DNA of 64,000 bases from positions 372,001 through 436,000 of the forward strand of contig JACHLS010000003.1 of the NCBI GenBank assembly GCA_014204635.1. Direction: 5' to 3'. Numbering within the stretch: position 1 is the stretch's first letter; every line of letters starts with the position of its first letter. Shown in pieces: positions 28,985-38,564 of the stretch. Source of the stretch: Sporosarcina luteola. GTDB lineage: Bacteria > Bacillota > Bacilli > Bacillales_A > Planococcaceae. A program made the translations under genes and the position numbers. Under the pieces are notes generated by a model, which did not search any database, had not been told where the DNA came from, and saw only the letters and a list, made by a program, of their open reading frames with translations.

Positions 28985-29798
28985 AGGATTACAGCGAATC
29001 TACATGCTTCCTTATGCACTTTGGATTGTGCTATTTGTTGTGGCTCCTATCGCGCTCATTCTTTATTATTCGTTTTTCGATATTACAGGTCACTTCACAT
29101 TCGAAAACTATAAAAGTTTCTTTTCATCGACCTATCTGACATTAACCGTTAGCTCTTTCTGGTACGCACTGCTGATTACGTTTTTCGCTTTGCTTGTCTC
29201 CTACCCCACAGCCTATTTATTGACAAAGACAAAGCATAAGCAGCTATGGCTGCTGCTGATCATCATCCCTTCTTGGATCAACTTGTTGCTGAAAACCTAT
29301 GCGTTTATCGGCCTAATGGGGCTTTATGGACCTTTAAATGCATTTTTGGAAACAATCGGAATCGGCAAACAGCAGATTCTGTTTACAGATGTCAGCTTCG
29401 TCTTTGTGTCGGTTTATATTTTTATTCCCTTCATGATCCTGCCGATCTTTAATGCACTGGATAAGCTGAATCCCGCATTAATTGATGCATCTCGGGATCT
29501 TGGGGCAAGCTCGTGGACAACGTTCAGGCGGGTCATTTGGCCTCTCACCTTAAATGGTGTGAAATCAGGAGTCCAAGTCGTTTTCATTCCGGCACTATCG
29601 TTGTTCATGATTACCCGGTTGATTGCCGGAAATAAAGTCATAACACTCGGCACCGCAATTGAACAACAGTTTCTCGTAACACAAAACTGGGGCATGGGTT
29701 CGACGATCGCCGTCTTTCTAATTCTCTTCATGTTCGTTGTGATGGTCATTACTGGCGGTAGCGATAAGGGGGCATCAGTTCATGAAAAGAATAAATAA
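28977..29798 (+). CDS. potB: Polyamine ABC transporter permease PotB
   Basis: 273 residues with six hydrophobic segments. The permease EAA loop is [23 protein letters not shown], contacting PotA. ATG 28977 was chosen: GGAG nine bases upstream and start of the hydrophobic N-terminus ([20 protein letters not shown]); an ATG at 28962 is possible. Overlaps both neighbours, as expected in a tight operon. Confidence 0.92.
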   Translation: MNKGLQRIYMLPYALWIVLFVVAPIALILYYSFFDITGHFTFENYKSFFSSTYLTLTVSSFWYALLITFFALLVSYPTAYLLTKTKHKQLWLLLIIIPSWINLLLKTYAFIGLMGLYGPLNAFLETIGIGKQQILFTDVSFVFVSVYIFIPFMILPIFNALDKLNPALIDASRDLGASSWTTFRRVIWPLTLNGVKSGVQVVFIPALSLFMITRLIAGNKVITLGTAIEQQFLVTQNWGMGSTIAVFLILFMFVVMVITGGSDKGASVHEKNK

Positions 29799-30582
29799 TC
29801 TTCAAAAGTTATACTTGATTGCTGTATTCATTGTTCTATATGCCCCTATTTTCTATTTGATCTTTTATTCGTTCAATTCAGGTGGAGGCATGTCTCACTT
29901 TGAATCATTTACATGGGAGCATTATGCCGCTGTTTTTGAGGACAAACGCCTGATCGTCATCGTATTGAACACAGTCATTATTGCACTGCTCTCTGCCTTG
30001 CTGTCCACGGCTATCGGCGTACTCGGGGCCATGGCAATTCATTTCATGCGAAATAAACGCACGCGAAATGCAGTCCTCTCGCTAAATAATATTTTGATTG
30101 TCAGTCCTGATGTAATTATCGGTGCTTCTTTCCTTATATTGTTTACGATGATCGGAGTAAAACTTGGATTTGCTTCTGTGCTAATTTCTCATATCGCATT
30201 TAGTATACCAATAGTTGTCATTATGGTTCTCCCGAAATTGCAGGAAATGAGCTCTACCTTAATCGATGCCGCGTTGGATTTAGGAGCGTCTCGTAGGGAC
30301 GTGGTAACGCGTGTTATTTTACCTTTTATCCAACCAGGAATTTTCGCAGGCTTTTTCTTGGCGTTGACCTACTCACTGGACGACTTTGCAGTTACATTTT
30401 TCGTAACAGGAAATGGTTTTTCTACGTTATCAGTTGAAATTTATTCCATGGCCCGCGCTGGAATCACCTTGACGATCAATGCCCTTTCCGGACTGATCTT
30501 TGTTATCACCGTCGTATTGGTTCTCGGGTATTACGCCATTAGCAACCGGACAAAAATGCCTCTGACGGGGGTGAAGAAATGA
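29782..30582 (+). CDS. potC: Polyamine ABC transporter permease PotC
   Basis: 266 residues, six membrane segments, EAA loop TLIDAALDLGASRRDVVTRVILP. Second half of the PotBC channel. Starts 17 bases inside potB with AAGGGGG upstream. Confidence 0.93.
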   Translation: MKRINNLQKLYLIAVFIVLYAPIFYLIFYSFNSGGGMSHFESFTWEHYAAVFEDKRLIVIVLNTVIIALLSALLSTAIGVLGAMAIHFMRNKRTRNAVLSLNNILIVSPDVIIGASFLILFTMIGVKLGFASVLISHIAFSIPIVVIMVLPKLQEMSSTLIDAALDLGASRRDVVTRVILPFIQPGIFAGFFLALTYSLDDFAVTFFVTGNGFSTLSVEIYSMARAGITLTINALSGLIFVITVVLVLGYYAISNRTKMPLTGVKK

Positions 30583-31652
30583 AGGAATTGCTTCGTGGCG
30601 CTATACTAATTTTGGCGGTCTCCATCATTTTATTGCTCATCAACAATCATTTAAGTGAAGGCAGCAATAAAACAGGTAAAAATATTTTGACCGTTTACAA
30701 CTGGGGAGAATATATTGACCCCGCTCTTCTCAAACAGTTTGAAAAGGAAACGGGCATAAAAGTGATCTACGAAACATTTGATTCCAATGAAGGAATGATG
30801 GGGAAAATCGAGCAAGGCGGGACATCATATGATATTACGATGCCTTCTGAATATATGGTGGAAATGATGGCGGAAAAGGATTTATTGCTGCCGATCGATT
30901 ATAGTCAAATCCCGAACATCAAACAAATTGACCCCTACTTTCTCGATTTGCCCTTTGATCCTGGGAACAAATATTCCATTCCCTATTTCTGGGGAACGGT
31001 AGGTATTGCCTACAACCCGGATCTGTTGGACGGCCAAACATTTGAGAGCTGGGATAATCTTTGGGATCCTTCCCTTACACAACAGGTCATTCTGGTGGAT
31101 AGCGCTAGGGAAACAATCGGCATGGGGCTGAACTCTTTACATTACTCGTTAAATTCGACAAATATGAAGGAATTACGAGAAGCCACTTCAAAATTGAAAC
31201 AGCTCAGTCCGAATGTGAAAGCCGTCATTGGAGATGAAGTGACTCAATTAATGGTGAACAATGAAGCAGCAGTTGCCCTCACTTGGTCCGGCCAAGCGGC
31301 GGATATGATGAGTGAAAATGAATCGATTGATTACGTGGTCCCCGAGGAGGGCTCCAATTTATGGTTTGATAACTTCGTCATTCCACGGACAGCAAAAAAC
31401 ATCGAAGGCGCCCATGCGTTCATCAATTTCATGCTCGATCCGGAAGTGGCTGCCCAGAATGCCGATTATGTCGGATATTCGACACCTAACTTGACTGCTC
31501 TTGATTACATGGATCCAGAAGTAGTAGCGGATGAACGTTTTTATCCGGATGAGCAGACGCGCAGCCATTTAGAAGTATACAAAAACCTAGGTCTCAAAAT
31601 GCTCGGCGTCTACAATGAGCTTTTTTTAGAGTTTAAAATGGATATGAAATAA
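30579..31652 (+). CDS. potD: Polyamine-binding protein PotD
   Basis: 357 residues. Periplasmic-binding fold typical of PotD: LTVYNWGEYIDPALLKQFE, TSYDITMPSEYMV, IPYFWGTVGIAYNP, LTWSGQAADM. The hydrophobic N-terminus (residues 8-22) has no Cys and no clear signal peptidase I site, so the protein is probably held by an uncleaved anchor rather than as the usual Gram-positive lipoprotein. ATGA overlap with potC. Confidence 0.92.
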   Translation: MKELLRGAILILAVSIILLLINNHLSEGSNKTGKNILTVYNWGEYIDPALLKQFEKETGIKVIYETFDSNEGMMGKIEQGGTSYDITMPSEYMVEMMAEKDLLLPIDYSQIPNIKQIDPYFLDLPFDPGNKYSIPYFWGTVGIAYNPDLLDGQTFESWDNLWDPSLTQQVILVDSARETIGMGLNSLHYSLNSTNMKELREATSKLKQLSPNVKAVIGDEVTQLMVNNEAAVALTWSGQAADMMSENESIDYVVPEEGSNLWFDNFVIPRTAKNIEGAHAFINFMLDPEVAAQNADYVGYSTPNLTALDYMDPEVVADERFYPDEQTRSHLEVYKNLGLKMLGVYNELFLEFKMDMK

Positions 31653-32091
31653 GACCTCAGAACCATCTGAGCTACAATAAGCCAGCGTAAATTGACTTGC
31701 TTTGTCGCGCTATGTTGCGGGTTGTAAGCACTACTCATTGAAAAGAGTTCCTTTCTGTTTTTTGAATAGAAAGTGACTCTTTTCTTTTCCATATTTTTCT
31801 TTCCCCTGTTCCTACTTTCGGTCCTCATCCATATCTGCATAAAAACTTCATTCAAATCCAAAACTAAAAAACAAGGATCCAATAACGAGCGCTCCCTTCC
31901 CCTCCGAGGCATTAAAGTAACTTCTTCCCTGGCTATCATTAAAAAAGCCGATTTTTTGTCTTTAGCTAAAAATGATGGGAGTTACATCGATCTTCTGCTC
32001 TCTCAGGAGCTAACAGTATGAGAACAGGTTGGACGTATGATAGAATATTTCAGAATACGAAATGACAATAAGCTAGAAGGAAGGGATGCCG
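31653..32091. other. Intergenic stretch, no convincing gene
   Basis: 439 bases between potD and the MFS gene. It holds the terminator at 31740-31787. Short frames on both strands lack ribosome sites and compositional support. The segment 31680-31740 is unusually rich in GC-containing words (TTGTCGCGCTATGTTGCGGG) compared with its A+T-rich surroundings and could be a fragment of a dispersed repeat. No clear promoter for the MFS gene was found. Confidence 0.4.
31740..31787 (+). terminator. Terminator of potABCD
   Basis: Stem AAAAGAGT with ACTCTTTT and inner TTTCT with AGAAA, followed by CTTTTC. 88 bases after the potD stop. Confidence 0.65.
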
Positions 32092-33291
32092 ATGACAACT
32101 GCCTCATCGAAAGCGGCATTATATATTTTAATGTTCAACATGTTTATCGCCATGTCCGGTATCGGCCTTATCATTCCCATTATGCCGAAATTTCTCGGGA
32201 CATTTGGCGCAGCTGGCAGTGTATTGGGCTTTCTGATTGCGATATTCTCCTTTGCTCAATTCATTTTCTCTCCACTTGCAGGCGGCCTCTCGGATCGTCA
32301 CGGAAGGAAAAAAATCATTATTTTCGGCCTCATCATTTATGGGCTATCGCAACTAGCCTTCAGTTTATCAACCGAAATCTGGATGCTGTTCATCGCCCGA
32401 TTCTTTTCAGGATTCGGCTCCGCTTTTATAGTGCCTCCTATGATGGCATTCGTAGCGGATATTACCGCCTATGAGGATCGCGGGAGAGGCATGGGACTGC
32501 TTGGTGCATCTATGTCCCTCGGGTTTATGATTGGGCCTGCCATCGGAGGATTCCTCTCAGCAGTGAGCCTGGAGTTTCCTTTTTATGTGGCGGCAAGCGC
32601 AGCTATTTTCGCCGCAGTCTTGTCTATATTTATCCTGCCTAATCCGACACCAACCGCTAGTCAGGCCAATTCAATGAAAAAACAGGATCATATATTGGCC
32701 CAGTTGGTTCAATCTACAAAAACTTCTTATTTTATCATTTTACTCATTATGTTCGTATTCTCGTTCGGGCTCGCGAATTATCAATCAACCATATCTTTAT
32801 ACGTTGATCATAAATATGGTTATACGCCTTCCCAAATTGCTGTATTAATTACGGTCGGAGGGTTTGTCGGAGTCGTGATCCAAACGTTTGTCATCAATCC
32901 TTTATTCAAACGATTCGGTGAAATGAAGGTCATCCTGTTCAATCTTGTTCTCGCTGCCATCTCAATGATTTGTATCCTGGCTGTTAATACATTTTGGACG
33001 ATACTGGCTGTAGCGACAGTCTTTTCAATTGCAACTTCCCTGCTCCGGCCAGCCGTCAACACGCTCGTTTCCAAACTGGCAGGAAATGAACAAGGGTTTG
33101 CAGCTGGAATGATGAACGCTTATATGAGTTTAGGGAATATGGCAGGTCCTGCTGTGGCCGGTTACATATTCGATATCAATATCACATTTCCATACATGGT
33201 AGGTACAACTATTCTTCTTATTTGCTTTGGTATTGCAAGTTTCTGGTCAAGGCGAAACAAAGTGCTCCTTGAAGAGACAAGAACAACTTAA
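32092..33291 (+). CDS. MFS drug/metabolite exporter, 12 TM
   Basis: 399 residues from ATG 32092 (GGAAGGG seven bases upstream; an ATG at 32086 abuts the ribosome site). DHA1-type antiporter: motif A GGLSDRHGRKK after TM2, ARFFSGFGSAFIVPPMMAFV (motif C-like glycines in GASMSLGFMIGPAIGGFLS), twelve hydrophobic segments with a central loop. Resembles NorA/Blt/YfmO-type multidrug pumps; substrate unknown. Monocistronic. Confidence 0.88.
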   Translation: MTTASSKAALYILMFNMFIAMSGIGLIIPIMPKFLGTFGAAGSVLGFLIAIFSFAQFIFSPLAGGLSDRHGRKKIIIFGLIIYGLSQLAFSLSTEIWMLFIARFFSGFGSAFIVPPMMAFVADITAYEDRGRGMGLLGASMSLGFMIGPAIGGFLSAVSLEFPFYVAASAAIFAAVLSIFILPNPTPTASQANSMKKQDHILAQLVQSTKTSYFIILLIMFVFSFGLANYQSTISLYVDHKYGYTPSQIAVLITVGGFVGVVIQTFVINPLFKRFGEMKVILFNLVLAAISMICILAVNTFWTILAVATVFSIATSLLRPAVNTLVSKLAGNEQGFAAGMMNAYMSLGNMAGPAVAGYIFDINITFPYMVGTTILLICFGIASFWSRRNKVLLEETRTT

Positions 33292-33329
33292 AAAGGCTAA
33301 TCCGACTAGATCAGTCGGATGAGCCTTTT
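33292..33329. terminator. Bidirectional terminator, MFS gene and vWA operon
   Basis: AAAGGCT-ATCCGACT pairs with AGTCGGAT-GAGCCTTT, T-runs on both strands, between converging transcripts. Confidence 0.85.
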
Positions 33330-33332
33330 CCA

Positions 33333-35930
33333 TTACCTTTTTTGTTTTGCCTTCAATAACTCCGCTACATGATCCTGAGCTGCCTCGTGTTCCGCTGCTA
33401 TAGGTGTTGCTGCCTGTTTTTTCATCATTCTTCCTTGGATAAGACCAAAACGTCTTAATGTAATATCGAGGAAAAACAACAGCATCGCTGACAGCAACAG
33501 ATAATCGCTTATCGGCAGTCGATTCCCACTCTTATATGGATGGGGTCTAAATACATCTTCAGGCTTTTCCACTAGTGCTTTTCCACCCGTTTTCTCAGAA
33601 ATGGCTTGAAGGAGTTTTTCGTCAGGATCTGCTGGTCTGTACTCCTTGCTGTAAGGAACGGAAACACCGGCTTCGAATAAACCGCCTCTATCATCTGTCA
33701 CTCCAAAGAAGACGAGTCCTGGCTTGGCATCCAACGTGATGCGGGTTTTCCCTGGAGCTAAAGGTTCACTGGTAATCGGAAGTTCTTCCCCTTTTTCATT
33801 CACAACCGCGATATCCAAGAAAGCTGCTTTCTGTGACGTATCTGTCACCGTATATGTACCTCCTTGCTCATGGGTGATCATATAAGGGACATCTTCATAG
33901 CTTGGAAGCAATCTTGAAATAGCTGTATTCCAAAATTCTGGATAGAGTTCCCATCTTGCTAAATCGCCTGACCATTTACCAGTTGAGTCAGACGTAAAAG
34001 CGATCGTTTTGCCCAATCCATAGCTCCATTCTGCAAGAACCGGGTCATTTTTGGGACTTTCGGCTACAACAGTCGCCGTATTTTTCGGCGTCGTTGCAAT
34101 ATATGCATTCATTTGAGGGACCCCATCTTGGAAGAGTGTGAGCCACTCGGGTACTTGATGAAACGACATGTAGAATGGATCATCTTCAATATAAGTTCTC
34201 GTCATCATCGTCGTCTCGCGCGTCAAAATGGAAGGAACGGTCGACTCATCCGTGACATTATAAAAACGCCCCCCGCCTTGTTCAGCAAGTTCCTCAAGCA
34301 AAGCACTATCCGCATCGGAACCGATGGCGACGGTAGTCAACGTAATATTGTCACGTTTTCCTTCTTCAATCACTTCCTCATAATCCGGAGGCATCGGCGA
34401 CTGTCCGTCCGTCATGAGAATAATATGTTTACGCTGCAGTTCAAATTCGGCAAGATCCTCATACGCTTTTTCGACGGAAGGAAAAATGTCGGTACCTCCA
34501 CCAACCGGAATGGACAGGATCTGCTCAATGGCATCTTGCTTTTGAAGAGGACCAACGGGGATCAATTCCCATAACTCATGATCAAATGCCGTAAACCCAA
34601 ACGTGTCATCATCTCTCAGCAATTCGACTGCACGTGCAGCAGCTTCCCTAGCTAACACGATTTTGGATCCGGACATACTGCCGGAACGGTCTAGTGCGAT
34701 GACCAATCCTAATGAAGGCAATTGTTCCTTGCCCTTCACTTCCATTTCAACAGGCAAAAGCCGTTCGATTGGCGATTTGAAATAACCTCCTAATCCGAAG
34801 CTTTCCTGCCCGCCAACCATCATAAAACCAACACCGAAATTTTTGACAGCCTGTTCGATGACAGCCATCTTTTGCTCTCCGACTAAATGTCCGGGAACAT
34901 TATCGAATATAATTGCACTATACCCTAGGTAACCTGACAGAGATTCTGGAAGTTTCTCAGCAGTCACAACATCGACAGCCAATGTTTGCTTATCGAGCAA
35001 AGGCGGAATGGCGGATGGGCTACCTGTCGTTTCCACTACTAAAATTCGGGGAGATTGTTCAAGCATCGTAACGGAAAGCATCCGGTTATTTTCCAGAAAT
35101 CCGTCATCAGGGACTAACAGCTTCGCTTCATATTTCAATAGCCCATTACCAGAAGCCGTCGTTTTAAATGAAAAAGCATTTTTCCCTTCATCCAATTGAA
35201 TTGGTTCACTAAGAATCTCCTCGTCATTCCGATAGATGACCATCTGACCTGCCGTTTCAGTGGAAGATTCGACTTCCAACTCAATGAATTGCTGTTCCCC
35301 TTCATATGCAGTTTTTGGTGTTTCAAACTTTGTAATGGAGGCATCCTTTCGGTTGGAACGTTTCAGCAGCACAGTATCAATTTGCATTCTGCCGCCTGAG
35401 TACTTTGGCAGCATTTCTTCTATGGAGCCTTCTGTTTCTAAACCATCCGTTAATAAGACAATTCGCGTTGCCATATCTTTTTTCGCGATGCTGGCTGCAA
35501 GGTCGATCGCTTTGCCGATATTCGTCGCATCCCGGATATCCAGCGGTTCCATTTTAGGCATTGAAATCTCATTGTCTGTCAACTGGACATCCGTTCGAAA
35601 ACCTCCGGCAAAGGAATAAATACCGACCGTCTGGTTGGATTTTCGGTGTGCTAAACTATCGATTATCCAGGCATCAGCTGAATCGCCCGCCTCTTCAATG
35701 GAAACAGACCGATCAACAAGGAATAGCACTTGTTCTTCCGTATCATGCATGCGGACATAAGGAGCTGTCAAAGCAAAGACAACACACAGGATGGTCAAAC
35801 AGCGAATGCCAAAGAGCAGGACGGCCCGGTCCTTCCATTTCAATTTGGATGTCATCCAGGCATACACCATATAAAGTGCGATCGGGATTACTAACAAGAG
35901 CCACAAGGGCTGATCAATTCGGATATCCAC
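33333..35930 (-). CDS. Large membrane vWA protein, two MIDAS sites
   Basis: About 865 residues. Two N-terminal membrane helices (PLWLLLVIPIALYMVYAW; LFGIRCLTILCVVFALTAP), then a first vWA-like domain (FLVDRSVSIEE, DATNIGKAI, LLTDGLETEG), a beta-rich segment, a class I glutamine-amidotransferase-like stretch, a second vWA domain with complete metal site (ALDRSGSMSG, GGGTDIFPSV, LMTDGQSP), a further beta region and a C-terminal membrane helix. vWA domains bind metal ions and mediate protein contacts. Last gene of the MoxR operon. Start GTG 35930 follows GGGAGG; it overlaps the upstream gene by 17 bases. Confidence 0.85.
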   Translation of the reverse strand: MDIRIDQPLWLLLVIPIALYMVYAWMTSKLKWKDRAVLLFGIRCLTILCVVFALTAPYVRMHDTEEQVLFLVDRSVSIEEAGDSADAWIIDSLAHRKSNQTVGIYSFAGGFRTDVQLTDNEISMPKMEPLDIRDATNIGKAIDLAASIAKKDMATRIVLLTDGLETEGSIEEMLPKYSGGRMQIDTVLLKRSNRKDASITKFETPKTAYEGEQQFIELEVESSTETAGQMVIYRNDEEILSEPIQLDEGKNAFSFKTTASGNGLLKYEAKLLVPDDGFLENNRMLSVTMLEQSPRILVVETTGSPSAIPPLLDKQTLAVDVVTAEKLPESLSGYLGYSAIIFDNVPGHLVGEQKMAVIEQAVKNFGVGFMMVGGQESFGLGGYFKSPIERLLPVEMEVKGKEQLPSLGLVIALDRSGSMSGSKIVLAREAAARAVELLRDDDTFGFTAFDHELWELIPVGPLQKQDAIEQILSIPVGGGTDIFPSVEKAYEDLAEFELQRKHIILMTDGQSPMPPDYEEVIEEGKRDNITLTTVAIGSDADSALLEELAEQGGGRFYNVTDESTVPSILTRETTMMTRTYIEDDPFYMSFHQVPEWLTLFQDGVPQMNAYIATTPKNTATVVAESPKNDPVLAEWSYGLGKTIAFTSDSTGKWSGDLARWELYPEFWNTAISRLLPSYEDVPYMITHEQGGTYTVTDTSQKAAFLDIAVVNEKGEELPITSEPLAPGKTRITLDAKPGLVFFGVTDDRGGLFEAGVSVPYSKEYRPADPDEKLLQAISEKTGGKALVEKPEDVFRPHPYKSGNRLPISDYLLLSAMLLFFLDITLRRFGLIQGRMMKKQAATPIAAEHEAAQDHVAELLKAKQKR

Positions 35931-37680
35931 GCCTGCGTTGCACCTCCCATTCAATTACGAGGAGAAGAAGGACAGGTATAAGAAAAAGCCACCCAATGGA
36001 TATTTTTCCGATTTCCTTTTCGTTTTCCTCTGATTCCATTCCAATCTTATACGAAGGACCATGATTCAGTGTTTTTTCCTCCTGCTCCAGTTGAACAGCA
36101 ATCAGACTTTCACGTTTGTTATCCACCAATTTGTAGATTCCCGGTTGATTCGGTGCGACAAATTCAGTTCCGCTGGCAAAAGAAGTTTCATATTCATCAC
36201 GTAAATTGAATACTTCAATACCCTTTGTATCAGTGTGGGACAAGACCGCTTTCCGCTGGGAAGGGGTAAATGTCCCCCCTACCTCCGAGCCAGAACGGAC
36301 CGACTCGGCCGCACTCCAAAAGAAGAGAGGGAAAGATGGATGAAGCGGCCAATCTGTCATATCGATATCCGCCAATACGACAATGTCTCCTCTGGGCGAC
36401 CGTTGAATAAATGGTTCATTTCCAATCGATGCGATCGTATCCATCGCTTCAAATGGCGGGTATAAAGAGCTGACATATACATCGTCAATCGGAGCGACAG
36501 CAAACAACATATCGTTTTTAGCCGCTACAGCGCCGCTAACCGGATGAGCGTTGGCATCATTCCGACCGATCAAAACAATGGGTTCTGATCCTAGCTGTAG
36601 AAAGGATGTATCATTTGTCACAATAATAGTTGAAGTGTTTTGCCGTTGCTTCAATTCATTGATCGAGCCACTTGCAACTTCCAGACCAATTGCCTGAAAT
36701 GCCTTTCGAATCAATTCATGTAATTGACTGTCAACCATCGCATCGGAAATTTCATTGCCCAGTAAAATATAAGCTTCATTATCTGCTTCATACTGATCTT
36801 CCACAAGTAACTTTGCATGTAAAGCGACTTGTGATGGCAAGTCCTTGAATGAAACAAGCATCTCGTCTCCACTCTTTATGGCAATTGGTTTTTCATCCAA
36901 TTTGGTTCCTTCCAAGGCATCTGAAATCTGAACAGATCCTTCCACTTCCGTTTCGGTTTGATTGACAATCTTAACGATCGCCTCGGTTCCTGAAGCAGTT
37001 TTGACCGCTCCAAATTTGGCGATTGAAACATTTGACAACGAGGACTCATTCGAATGAACAAAATAGTCGATGGCCTCGTTCCCCTCCGAAAAGAAGGAGC
37101 GGTCTAAATAATCTGTAAAAATATGAACCGAAGCTGATTGATCCGCAACTACTGACCTCATGAACTCCAGAGAACTGTCCATATGCTCATGCTCATAAGT
37201 CACGGTCAAGTTCTCTATCGCGTTTTTGATCGTCTCGAAATCTGTTTCAGCCCGCAAGACCAACTCCGGTTCCTTGCCTGTAGTAATAATTGTAACGGGA
37301 TTCCCTTTATTTACATCCACTAACTGAAGCATTTCTTTCCGATTCAAATCAAATAAGGAAGTTTCCCCATCCTCAGCAAGCATACTGGCGGATGTATCGA
37401 CAATATATACCGTCTCTGCTCCGAAAGATTGCTTTGATTTCAAAAAAGGGCCAAGCAACACAAAAACGAGAAGTAGCAGGGCAGCCATCTGCAAATAAAA
37501 AAGAGCATTCTGTTGAAGATTCTTTAAAAATGGTGACACTTTTGTTTCCCGCATTGATTGATGCCAAAATAATGTAGAAGAAATAGTTTTTGTTTCATAT
37601 CGCTTTCTAAAGAAATAATACAGCAGGACTGCCAACGGAAAAATGGCCGTCCAACTGTTCACTACCTGACTAATTCCCAA
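35914..37680 (-). CDS. BatA-type membrane vWA protein
   Basis: 588 residues. N-terminal aerotolerance-regulator (BatA) module with two helices (IFPLAVLLYYFFRKRYETKT; LQMAALLLLVFVLLGPFLK), a vWA domain with VDTSASM and IFTDYLD, a long extracytoplasmic beta-rich part, and one C-terminal helix (WLFLIPVLLLLVIEWEVQRRR). The MIDAS threonine is not obvious, so metal binding is uncertain. Works presumably with the MoxR and DUF58 proteins encoded upstream. Confidence 0.85.
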   Translation of the reverse strand: MGISQVVNSWTAIFPLAVLLYYFFRKRYETKTISSTLFWHQSMRETKVSPFLKNLQQNALFYLQMAALLLLVFVLLGPFLKSKQSFGAETVYIVDTSASMLAEDGETSLFDLNRKEMLQLVDVNKGNPVTIITTGKEPELVLRAETDFETIKNAIENLTVTYEHEHMDSSLEFMRSVVADQSASVHIFTDYLDRSFFSEGNEAIDYFVHSNESSLSNVSIAKFGAVKTASGTEAIVKIVNQTETEVEGSVQISDALEGTKLDEKPIAIKSGDEMLVSFKDLPSQVALHAKLLVEDQYEADNEAYILLGNEISDAMVDSQLHELIRKAFQAIGLEVASGSINELKQRQNTSTIIVTNDTSFLQLGSEPIVLIGRNDANAHPVSGAVAAKNDMLFAVAPIDDVYVSSLYPPFEAMDTIASIGNEPFIQRSPRGDIVVLADIDMTDWPLHPSFPLFFWSAAESVRSGSEVGGTFTPSQRKAVLSHTDTKGIEVFNLRDEYETSFASGTEFVAPNQPGIYKLVDNKRESLIAVQLEQEEKTLNHGPSYKIGMESEENEKEIGKISIGWLFLIPVLLLLVIEWEVQRRRGYPN

Positions 37681-37694
37681 TTGGCCCTCACTCC

Positions 37695-38564
37695 CTACCG
37701 CAGCCAGCCTGATTGACGCATTTTTTTAGATATGGTATCCAAAACGCCATCGGCAACTTCTGCCCGAATGACCTGAATGCCATATTTTTTTGCCATACTT
37801 ACAAATTTCGACTCGTGATCCGTTTTACAATCTATATATCGTTGGATGGAATTCGTTGACATCGTCACTTCGACAGCCTGCTCTGTCTCCATATCGACCA
37901 AACGAATATCTCCTTGGAGGCGGGGAGCCTCCTCGGATGTATCATGGACGGTGATAATCCGGATATCCCGGCTAATCCCTGGGAGTCTCCTGAATAGATG
38001 CTCCCATTGATCCAACGGTTCCAAGCCATCCGTAATAATAAACAAAACAGTAACCGCCTTCGGTACGTGGCGAAGGGCATAATCCGTGAAATACCCGCTT
38101 AATGTCGGCTGTTCGATTTGACTAACCAGCTTTTTGATAGCCGCACGTTGCAAGGCTCCTTTTCTTCTGAAGAAGTATTCTTGATCCTGACTTTTTGTAG
38201 AAAAAGAAACCGTATCGCCACTTTTCAAGCCGATCTGGCCAATACCAATTGCTAGCTGTCTAGCGAAATCCCATTTTTGCTCATATCCCATTGATTTTGT
38301 AGAATCCAGCAAAATGTGGATCCGCATTTCCTGTTCATCAAGGAACTGCTTAATGAAAGGCTTATCAGTGCGCGCGTAGACATTCCAATCAATATGACGA
38401 AGATCATCTCCAGGATGATATTCCCTAAAGTCAGAAAACTCTAATGACATGCCGGTCTTCGTTGAACGATGGGCACCTTTATGGTGTCCGAGAAGTCTAG
38501 AGCGGGTCACAATTTTCAAAGGACCGATCCGACTGGCGAGTCGATCAGGAAATAGATCCGCCAT
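37695..38564 (-). CDS. DUF58 domain protein
   Basis: 289 residues, soluble. DUF58 block FREYHPGDDLRHIDWNVYART near the N-terminus, then a vWA-like domain with LLDSTKSMGYEQ and FIITDGLEP. DUF58 proteins accompany MoxR ATPases across bacteria; molecular role unknown. ATG overlaps the end of moxR (38564), indicating coupling. Confidence 0.9.
   Translation of the reverse strand: MADLFPDRLASRIGPLKIVTRSRLLGHHKGAHRSTKTGMSLEFSDFREYHPGDDLRHIDWNVYARTDKPFIKQFLDEQEMRIHILLDSTKSMGYEQKWDFARQLAIGIGQIGLKSGDTVSFSTKSQDQEYFFRRKGALQRAAIKKLVSQIEQPTLSGYFTDYALRHVPKAVTVLFIITDGLEPLDQWEHLFRRLPGISRDIRIITVHDTSEEAPRLQGDIRLVDMETEQAVEVTMSTNSIQRYIDCKTDHESKFVSMAKKYGIQVIRAEVADGVLDTISKKMRQSGWLR

Noticed and set aside
31610..32021. 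Overlapping short frames on both strands in the potD-MFS gap
   Set aside because: No ribosome site, no motif, no consistent codon pattern; kept only as an intergenic note.
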